Below, one piece after another: positions 55,901 to 64,000 of a DNA stretch of 64,000 bases. Under the pieces are notes generated by a model. The model made no database searches. It saw only the letters and a program-made list of their open reading frames with translations, and was not told the origin of the DNA. Positions within the stretch are counted from its first letter, which is position 1. Each line of letters begins with the position of its first letter. This stretch comes from Alternaria dauci. Lineage: Eukaryota > Ascomycota > Dothideomycetes > Pleosporales > Pleosporaceae. Position numbers and translations under genes: made by a program. The DNA lies in assembly GCF_042100115.1 (NCBI RefSeq), contig NC_091280.1, forward strand, positions 2,046,001 to 2,110,000. Direction: 5' to 3'.

Positions 55901-57118
55901 AATGGCTTCTGGTACTGGATTATGATGGCTTTTTTTTCGATGTGTGCGTGCAGTATGGGCATGCACATGGTCGAGGGAGATGTTTGGCGCGGCGGTCTGA
56001 TATAGCTTGCTTTGGCTACGGGCGCTAGGGGACTGGTAATCGCTCGCATAGAGGTATGCGGCGGACCTCACCAGTCACACGCTGAGCGGGATTATCAGGA
56101 TGATATTGCATCAGCGATGTGAGGTTAATCGGCAGTATCGAGGTCGCAGCCAAGCGTGATCGCCATATTACGCCATGGAGACCTCGATAAAGCTATAGAA
56201 GCTGGCACGTAAGGGTGTATGAGTATTGTAATGAGAACAAGAAAGGGAATGTGTAAATGGCGGTCAGACAATGGTCCTAGACGGCCGTGTGTAGCAATAA
56301 TTTATCTTGGTGTTTGTCTGACCGTGTGTCTTCGGGGTCTGATTCGACGGAGATGACGTATTTCCAGCACGTTCGCTGGGTTGCGAAAAGAGTGGACGGT
56401 TGGTGGCAGCTGGAGACAAGGAAACGGCGCAAGGCACCGCATTGGGTGACCGCTGCAGGGCACATTCCGTGTCTCACTGGATGCAAGTTGGAGATTTGGG
56501 AACCATGTACCGTTATCTGAAAGCGCCTTCCTAGGTCGTCATGTGGGCACGTGAGGGAGGGAGCGACTTCGGCAGGCGCTACCAGGCCCTTCCTTTGGTC
56601 CACGGAAGCGGCCACTGAGGATGGCGCAATTACTGACCGCCAACCACTACAAGTAAAACGGCTACCGTGGGCAACAAAGGGCGAATATAGCTCGCGTGGA
56701 ACCCGAGTCATTGCATCCGGTGTGCGTGCTGTGGGATGCAATGTAGACTGCAGCCATTGCATGCTCTGCAAGCATTCCAGCGGCTGTGAGAGGCGCGGAG
56801 AAGCGACGTACATGGGCTGGTTCGGCAGAAAAAGTTGCAACCGCCGAATGAAGCGAAAACCTTCTCTTGTCTGGGCCGTGACGACAGAACCATTCATCTT
56901 CCATCATGCTGCCCAATTCCTGAGCGCTCGACTGCTCCACCCAGCCAGTACCAGGGCGGAAACTTTAAATCCCACTAAATCTTTTTCCTCTATCGATAAG
57001 AGGCATTTCTCCGCGAAGGGCTCCCTCCTTCACTAATTTCTTCTTGCTATACTCAGTAGCCCGCCGCGCAGTAACGGACCACCTCCCCACTTCACCACAA
57101 CCTCCACCACCCGTCGTC
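55901..57118. other. intergenic, 1.2 kb
   Basis: Two opposed frames (minus 56277-56897, plus 56551-57036) overlap each other without domains, so neither is called. The last 150 bases are C-rich and pyrimidine-rich, consistent with a promoter for the PRPP synthetase gene. Confidence 0.45.
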
Positions 57119-58806
57119 ATGAGGAACATTGTGGTACTGGGCGGAAGCTCTCACCCCCAACTCACCGAGTACGTCGCAGTCGCATGCGCTTCCGGCCTGG
57201 GCTAACTTGGCGACAGGACCATCTGCAACCACCTCGGCATACCCAAGGCCAAGGTGCTGCTTGACAAGTTCAAGGGCGGCGAGACGCGTGTCGAGATCGA
57301 GGAGAGTGTGCGAGGAAAGGATGTCTTCATCATTCAGTCTGGCGGCGGTAAAGGTACGAAGCCCTCTGGCGCATTATCCCAGTCATAGTGGTACTGCAGC
57401 GCACTTGAGACGGAACACGACGCCCGCGCGCTATCTGACATGTCGAGAGAACCCCGCTAATATTCGTGTTGCGCGCAGTCAACGACCATTTGATGGAGTA
57501 GGCCCATCCTCATGGTGTAGTTGAGTGAAGTGCCTGACCGTCTGATAGACTTCTCATTACCATTTCCGCCTGCCGTACCGCCTCTGCGAAGCGCATCACC
57601 GCCGTCCTCCCACTCTTCCCCTACTCGCGACAGTCGGACATTCCATACAACAAGACGGGCGCGCCTCTTTCCAAGGTCCCTGGGCGCTCGAGGACCGGCA
57701 CATACACGTTCGATTCGCGACCGCAGACGCCCTTCCCAGGCCAGGCTGAAAGCGCCGGCATCACCAATGGCTCGGCCGCGCTGCACCACCAGCTCAGCAG
57801 GATGAAGATGGACGAGCGCAACGGCGGCCATGCCAACGGGAACGCTACGAGCCCTGTCAAGCAGAACGGCATCAAGCGCTCCGAGACGGTCGACTCGGGC
57901 AAGTCGGACAAGTCCGAAAAGTCTGCCTACTTCGACGTCCCGAAGGAAGCAAACAGCGCAAACGGCACGGCTGCCCCGACCCCAGGCATCACGCGCGCAC
58001 CCACGACCACCAAGCCTCCCGCTTTCGAGCCTCAGGTCGGATACCGCCAATGGGTTGCTCAAGCCGGTACCCTGATCGCGGACCTGTTGATTTGCGCTGG
58101 TGCCGACCACGTAATCACCATGGATCTCCACGGTATGATAGATCCTGTCCAGGTAAAACACAATGCGCTGACAAACTACTAGACCCTCAGTACCAGGGCT
58201 TCTTCGATATTCCCGTGGACAACCTCTACGGCCGTCACCTCCTCCGCAAATACATCCAGTTCAACATCTCCAACTACCAACAAGCTGTTGTAGTCTCCCC
58301 TGATGCTGGAGGTGCAAAGCGCGCAACCGCCATCGCCGACGCTCTCGGCATGCCCTTTGCGCTCATTCACAAAGAGCGCCGTCCCACACAGATCAACGAC
58401 CGGCAAAACGCGACCATGATGTTGGTTGGAGACGTCCGCGACCGCACAACCATCCTGGTTGATGACTTGGCGGATACGTCCAACACCATTACCCGCGCGG
58501 CAAAACTCCTCAAGAAGGAGGGTGCTACACAGGTCATCGCCCTCATCACACACGGTATTTTGAGCGGAGATGCCATTGATCGCATCAACGCGAGTGCTCT
58601 CGACAAGGTCATTGTGACCAACACGGTACCTCAGGAGGACCACCAGAGCAGGTGCCCCAAGCTGGAGGTCCTCGAAGTCGGTAATGTCTTTGCCGAGGTA
58701 AGATCAAATTTAATGAACAAATCTAGAAATACATACTGACAATCCCCAGGCCATCCGGCGTGTCCACCATGGTGAGAGCATTAGTGTGCTCTTCGACTAC
58801 AGCTAG
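57119..58806 (+). CDS. ribose-phosphate pyrophosphokinase with internal insertion (Prs1/Prs5-like)
   Basis: Six exons (57119-57168, 57217-57353, 57479-57497, 57549-58132, 58183-58697, 58750-58806) encode 453 residues. Exon 3 is a 19-base microexon (VNDHLME). The core motifs are [100 protein letters not shown] and the PRPP-binding [14 protein letters not shown]. Between [13 protein letters not shown] and [19 protein letters not shown] lies a non-homologous insertion of roughly 115 residues, rich in Ser, Lys, Asn and Thr, that is absent from bacterial and standard eukaryotic PRS. Such insertions are known in yeast Prs1 and Prs5, which link PRPP synthesis to cell-wall integrity signalling. The enzyme makes PRPP from ATP and ribose-5-phosphate for nucleotide, His and Trp synthesis. 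Confidence 0.94.
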
Positions 58807-59524
58807 TACCTATATTCATCGAGTCTCCGTTTCCTCGGACACCGTGCCATCTGTCCCGCTATGCTACGCTCACATGCTGCTTGCGAAACCCCATGCGAGA
58901 GAGAGGGCAAACGTGGTTCTGATGGGGCTCGTCTGTTGCTAGAAGACATACTACAACCTTCTGTTGATTATGAAAAATGATACGGATATGGATGTGGTGA
59001 TTCTGCTCTGGCTTTTCTGCTTTTTCATGTCATGTTTTATAGACTGCTGAGGAGCAGTATATCAAGTACCTGAACGTTGCATTACGGGCATACGTGCATG
59101 GGCTGGCGTTTGGATGGATGGGGAGAAGGGCTGTTCTTTTTACTACAAAAAACTTGAGTAGTTTTATGGACTGTGTGTGTGTGATTGTTCTGGTCCAGAT
59201 CGGATTTCAAAATAGAGTGTCTATTTGGTGGTTTTAAATTACTCATGCTGAAAGACGTGAAAGCGATTGTATTGCTCTTGTCCTTCCTTGATGCCAGTTG
59301 TATGTCGTTTGTGTAGGAATCTCGATAAACGTGAGCTTTCACAGTTGACCTCCAGGATTAATCGCGAATACCCAAGTATATCACCCATAAAAACAGATGA
59401 AGATGAAGTACATTATATTACATTATATTAGGGAATCTAGTCTAGATATAGTAGCAAAACACTTGCTTCTAGTAGGGGTATAATCGCACTTCGTCACATC
59501 ATCCATCCAGTAAATCCTTACCTC
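58807..59524. other. convergent intergenic region
   Basis: 3' flanks of two convergent genes. A doubled ACATTATATT sequence occurs near 59409-59430. Confidence 0.5.
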
Positions 59525-61111
59525 TTACTCATTCATCTTCGTCCTCGCCCTCCGATCCCTCGCACTTCTCCCTCCACCTGCCGCCGCCGCCGCCGCACCC
59601 TGCGTCGACGCACTTCCCCGCCGACTCCCCGTGTACCCACTAATCATACTCGATGTCGCGCTCGGCCGCCGATGCGTACTAGCTATACTACCGTCTCGCG
59701 TTCCGTTCATGGACAGTACGAGGTGGACGCGTGACGGTGGGGGGATGGGATGGTCGTTGATGTAGAAGCCGCCGGTGCCATCTTCTGTGATTCTGGGGGG
59801 TACTAATGCAGCAGCAGCAGCAGCAGCAGCAGTAGTAACAAGCTTGTTGCGTTGCTCCGTGTGGTTGGGAGATACTGGTCGTGCGTCTATTTCTTCCACG
59901 TGCCCTGTTTCGAGATCAATGTCGACGATGCCATCGTTTGCAGTGCGTAGGACGGCTGGGGCAAAATCGTGGGGTGATATGGCTTCGTCGAGAAGGTCTT
60001 TCTCGGCGGATCCGGACATGTCGCTGTAGGCTGGCGATTTGGTCTGCGTCATGTTGGACGGGGTCAACGTCATGCTCTTGCTTCCAATGGTATTGTTTGG
60101 CGAGCGCCGTGTCCCGGTGCGTGCGCCCGTTGTTGCAGACTGTTGGTGGAGTAGCTGTGCTGTCTTGCGACCCCCTGCTGTGCGTGGAGAGTGATAAGAC
60201 CATGGTGGTGGATTTGCTTCGTCGAAATTCCCGAGCTCGAAAAGTTCTCGCAGTATTGTCCAGGTAAATGGCAGATTGGCGACAAGAATAGCGGTTGACG
60301 TCTCTCGAACATACCAGTCTATCCAGGTTGGCTTGTATGGATTGCTGAGAGAGTAGTAGCTGTTCATGATGCTTGCAGCTACTACAAAAAGACCCAGAGA
60401 GAAGATTCCGCACAGAATTATCTTTCTCTTCATAGGCAGGAGTGATCGTATAAGCATTTGTAACGCAATGCACAGCATGATCAGGTCCGAGGATATGTTA
60501 AAGATAGCCTTGGTAATGCGGTGATGGACCAAGGCATTGCACTGGTAGGAACTGGTCGGCACTGCATAGTACTCTGAGAAAGGTCTGCACCAAGCCGCAA
60601 AGTAAAGGACCTCTATGACCACGAATCCGATTGCTGTGTAAACGGCGAGGATCTTGATGGCGATGTTTTCGCTGCGGAGAGCTGTCCGTGTTATGCGGTG
60701 GTACATGATCAGAAGACATGCTTTGCACGCCCAGATCACGGCGATGTGCATCTGCTCTACAACAACCACGAGCTTGCTCCCGTATCTTCGTCTGGATAGT
60801 TCATCCGCGGTGAGGGCGCTGAAGTCGAAATTGCCGGGTTCGAGGTTGGATTGGACTTTCAGCCACCGATTTGCAAGTACGATCATGACTGTGTAAGCAC
60901 CGGTGACGAAGAGACCCATCGTCCAATCATCGTACTGGAGACCTCTTATAGATCGAAACAACATCTTGCGTGAAATTCTGCATGGCGACTCCGTTAGCAA
61001 ATGGTCTAATCTGCTACATCGAACGCGTAGTTTCCATGATGCTAGCCGTGGGGTGCGAGCGAGCAGAGGGTGCAGCGATCAACAAGAGCATCGCGCCCAG
61101 GACGCCACCGC
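59525..61111 (-). CDS. rhodopsin-domain (PTH11-like) membrane protein, 5' end unresolved
   Basis: The main exon, 59525-60977, is secure. It holds LQYDDWTMGLFVTGAYTVMI, EQMHIAVIWACKACLLIMYH, LAVYTAIGFVVIEVLYFAAW followed by CRPFSEYY, the AIFNISSDLIMLCIALQMLI helix, RKIILCGIFSLGLFVVAASI and RETSTAILVANLPFTWTILR. These match the fungal integral-membrane rhodopsin family. The long C-terminal tail (about 200 residues) is Ser/Thr-rich with a poly-Ala run. An upstream exon ending at 61018, joined by a 40-base intron with a GCTAAC branch, would add SIMETTRS-IISRKMLFRS and complete helix 1 (LGAMLLLIAAPSA). Its acceptor near 61111 and the first coding exon are tentative; MDLVHMC near 61232 could be the true start. 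Proposed role: surface sensor. Confidence 0.7.
59808..59834 (-). repeat. GCT trinucleotide run encoding poly-Ala
   Basis: About nine tandem GCT codons (CAG on the plus strand) in the cytosolic tail of the rhodopsin-domain protein. Pure repeats of this kind are prone to length change. Confidence 0.75.
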
Positions 61112-63045
61112 CTCACCCACCAGCGCATCGCGGGCTCAGCCTTGTTCTCGATAACAAGACCACCTCCCGTGTGTGAGAGAAAGATGTTTGCAGAGAGTGC
61201 ACTCACAATCTTGCTCCGATCATACACACAGCACATGTGTACCAGATCCATGATTCCTGATTGAACGGTAATGACATTGCCGAGTTGTGGTGCGGTCAAG
61301 CCGCTGACGCCAGTGTCGCTATCCGTTAGGCCGCTTGGAGTTTAAAAGGCGAGATCGACGAAGGGTCATGTTGCAGAGGAACACGATGATTGAAGCGCAT
61401 CCAGGGCAGGAAGAGGGCGTTAGATATCGAGGGACGGAAGAGGACTGAGAAGAGGGTGTAGATACACACTGACAAAAAAACAAGAAGGAAAAGAAAGCTG
61501 ACAATGTCGAGATAGAAAGACCAGGTCGGAGGCTAACCTCCATAGCCCGCAGCTGATGCACACGGCAGTCTTCCGTTTGCAGCCAGCCAGCCCTCAGCTC
61601 AACCCAGGGCTTATCTCTGAGCATCTGTCGCGCCTGAGCCTGCTGGAGGTCCCGCGTGGGGTGGCCGAGCCTTGGACCTGGTAAACTTGTCGGACCAATT
61701 GTGCCTGGCGGATGTCAGGGCTGCAGCTAGGCATTGCTTTTGCGGGGTTCCGCGTGTCTGTCATGTATAATTTGAGGCACCGATGCATCCAGGCATCCAG
61801 AACGTCCGTGGCGTGCCCTCGGTGTATGTATAGATCGTATGCCCAGCTATGTGCATTGCAGTAATTACAGTTGCAGGTGACGTAGGCAGCTTTCAGTGCC
61901 CCACGATGCACGAGTCGAGGCTGTGCCTGCACTGCGCGTCGCCGCGTCCAAGGCTGACTGCCACCACAACCTCCTGTCAGCAGTGCAGAGCTAGTCTGAT
62001 GTGAGATGAGGTGGATGTAGCTGTCCAAGGCGATAAATGAACGTTAATGCGCATACACGCGATGCGGATGTTGAGTTGATGTTTGCATCTGCCGCTGGCC
62101 CTGGGCGAGTGGTTATATGGGGAAAGAGGAGTGAACTGCACGCGGGTGCTCGGGAAGTCGCCATTAGCGTAGCGCAACCGGCTGCGCACTGTTCAACTCA
62201 TGTCTTCCAACCTCCTGCACACCCACTCGTTTGATCCCTTGAATAAGAAAAGATATATGGGTACAGCTTCCGTGCCCTACCACCAAATGGGAATCCTACG
62301 CTGCCGCTTGAAGAAACGCCTCCGCTGTCGATTATTCCGCCAGTTCGCTTAGGAAAGCCAGGTCAAACTGACATCGCATTTCTCAACTCAAAGTCAGACC
62401 ATGGCGTTAATGAACAACAAGTGGAAGAGATAAGAGCCAATTCACAGGTTGCACAGGCCCCTTTGGTCGAGAAATTGCGATCTGGTGCACGTTGAAGATA
62501 ATATAGAGATGCATGACGAGCATACGCAACTACTCAATCAGAAGATGACAACATCCAATCTTCTCCATCAAAGCTCGCACACGGAGCGAGATGCACCTTG
62601 ATCTCGAGGATCTGGTCGTCAGAAGGCGTCTTCACCGGCCTGTGTGGCCGCTCTGCTATTCTGGAAGAACTAAGTACATACTCAGTGAGAGACGATCCCG
62701 AACGCTCATCATGTGATGCTGATTGCCGTGGAGTCGATGATTGGCACGGATGTAATTTCTCTTGGATTACTGATACCGGGAGATTGTATGTCCGCTACGA
62801 TTGCTTCTGGGAGAGGGGGGTAGGCAGAAGGCGGCGTCGACCCTGATGTGTGCGGCTTCTGCGATGGCGCTACGAAGACGTCTTCTCTTGAAGCTTCCAC
62901 GCATAATCTCAGTCACGATGCCGTGAGGCTACGTTGAGTTTAATGAGACTCAACTCCTGATTCCGATAGTGCAATACAACTCACTACACGCGGCACAGCA
63001 TGTCTAGCAAAGAACACCGTATACCCGTCCACGTCCAGTCCACCA
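61112..63045. other. intergenic, 1.9 kb, mostly uncalled
   Basis: May include the first exon of the rhodopsin-domain gene near 61200-61240. Apart from that I see no gene; frames are short and without domains. Confidence 0.4.
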
Positions 63046-63567
63046 TCATGCAGTTACATGTTCATCCATTCTTTTCTCCCACCTCGCAAGCACCACGAGA
63101 TTCGGCCACGCCCCTCGTATCTCAGCATCCCAACACTGCCTCGGAAACACTCGCTCCAGTATCTCCAAATCATCCGCTTCATAGGGCGTAATGTACTCGT
63201 CCCAGTCTGCTTCCTCAATACCCTCACATGTCACGGCTAGTTCATACAAGGTCAACATAGCAGCGAACCGCGCAATGGATTCCTCCTGCTCAGAGTTTTC
63301 TCGCGCCGAGTATTCAGACTGGGTCGGAGGAGAAGGCCGAGGGGACCGTGGATTGGGTTCAATGTCGCGCCAGGGTTTAGGATTCATTTTCTGATGCGAC
63401 AGTGATATTTCGGTCAGAGTAGGAGATGGCGGAGCAGTCTTGTCTGGCATGTGGGCGAGGATGGTGGAGGAAGAGGCCGTGGCGTCAATATATGCTTCTT
63501 GTTCTTTGGGGGTGGAGAAGGCGTGGTAGCGTGGAATTCTGTGTTTCGGCGCTAGAATGTTCCTCAT
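63046..63567 (-). CDS. hypothetical protein, 173 residues
   Basis: A single-exon frame from ATG 63567. The first 90 residues are disordered with Pro/Ser motifs (PPSPTLTEISLSHQKMN, PRSPRPSPPTQSEYS). The second half is acidic and helical: EQEESIARFAAMLTLYELAV, EEADWDEYITPYEADDLEIL and RVFPRQCWDAEIRGAWPNLV followed by VLARWEKRMDEH. No leader, transmembrane span or known catalytic residues. The ordered C-terminal part looks like a small protein-interaction domain, but I cannot name it. Lineage-restricted gene is the most likely reading. Confidence 0.55.
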   Translation of the reverse strand: MRNILAPKHRIPRYHAFSTPKEQEAYIDATASSSTILAHMPDKTAPPSPTLTEISLSHQKMNPKPWRDIEPNPRSPRPSPPTQSEYSARENSEQEESIARFAAMLTLYELAVTCEGIEEADWDEYITPYEADDLEILERVFPRQCWDAEIRGAWPNLVVLARWEKRMDEHVTA

Positions 63568-64000
63568 GTTGGGCTGAAGCCGGAGATGAAGGATTGATCT
63601 GGGAATTAATCCACGACGATGAGTTTCTTTGGAAGCAGAAGGAGAGGAACATGAGAGTTTGGGTCAGAGAAAAAACGTGTGAAGAAAGATGACGGCATTG
63701 GGTAGTATCATGAAGAGAACAACACGATGCTAAGGCGTTGCCGCGTTTGAAGTAAATATTCACTTGTGGTAGCTGTCGTTTGTCGTTCAAGTCGATATTG
63801 CTTCCTGCAGAGAAGAGAGCGTTGCGTGACTTGAACATTGAGAAATTCCTCTTCAGCTAGTGCCCTTTAAATGGGTATCCCACCTCAACGTAGCAACTTT
63901 GCCTTCCATCTACATCAGTATGAATGAGTAAATAGTTGTGTTGCATAAGACTCAGGTGTACTGGCTACGTACATATCTCACATGGCAGATACAAACAAAC
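63568..64000. other. right-edge intergenic sequence
   Basis: No gene seen; likely upstream region of the minus-strand hypothetical gene. Confidence 0.45.

Noticed and set aside
56277..57036. Opposed frames of 206 (minus) and 161 (plus) codons
   Set aside because: They overlap each other, lack domains and sit in the promoter region of the PRPP synthetase gene.
59401..59435. ACATTATATT repeat as a possible transposon end
   Set aside because: A simple two-copy AT-rich repeat without inverted partner or target duplication.
1..64000. Secondary-metabolite cluster or operon-like system
   Set aside because: No backbone PKS, NRPS, terpene synthase or DMATS is present; the ABC pump and oxygenase are separated and have no biosynthetic partner in the window.

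Overview
The window reads as nuclear DNA of a filamentous ascomycete. Most genes are split by short introns of about 40-70 bases with GT(A/G)NG donors and CTAAC/CTGAC-like branch points. The products are typical of the group: CCR4-NOT subunit NOT3, a Cyp40 immunophilin, an ABCB transporter, PTH11-type fungal rhodopsin-domain proteins, glyoxylate-cycle isocitrate lyase and a secreted M28 aminopeptidase. The accessory genes (small secreted protein, alpha-dioxygenase-like haem protein, lipocalin) would suit a Dothideomycete such as a member of the Pleosporales. The genus is inference only; no marker gene fixes it. Gene models below were built by hand from splice signals and reading-frame continuity.

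Region 1 (1-21.5 kb) is gene-sparse and accessory: a partial hemerythrin-like gene at the left edge, a small secreted six-cysteine protein, an unknown 233-residue protein, a secreted lipocalin, a kinase-like gene with a 115-bp TA-flanked MITE five bases from its ATG, a four-pass membrane protein, a full-length ABCB multidrug transporter, a stand-alone alpha-dioxygenase-like haem protein and a seven-exon PTH11-like receptor.

Region 2 (21.5-41 kb) is dense in housekeeping and regulatory genes: a disordered Ser/Pro-rich protein, a very large PH-PH-C2-RasGAP protein, Cyp40, an IFRD-family protein, a C2H2 transcription factor, NOT3, and D-aminoacyl-tRNA deacylase sharing a 417-bp divergent promoter with NOT3.

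Region 3 (41-64 kb) is mixed: a second copy of the MITE family, a divergently transcribed pair of small cysteine-rich paralogues that I do not recognise from any named family, a DUF1365 protein, isocitrate lyase with a cluster of CCTCGG motifs upstream, a secreted M28 aminopeptidase, a PRPP synthetase with a long internal insertion, a second rhodopsin-domain membrane protein and two lineage-specific hypothetical genes.

The genes do not form an obvious single cluster or pathway. The most unusual items are the paired cysteine-rich paralogues with a shared intron position, the MITE family with one copy abutting a start codon, a GC-AG intron, several tiny exons (7, 13, 19 and 19 bases), and the CCTCGG array. 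No rRNA, tRNA, CRISPR array or large transposon was seen.
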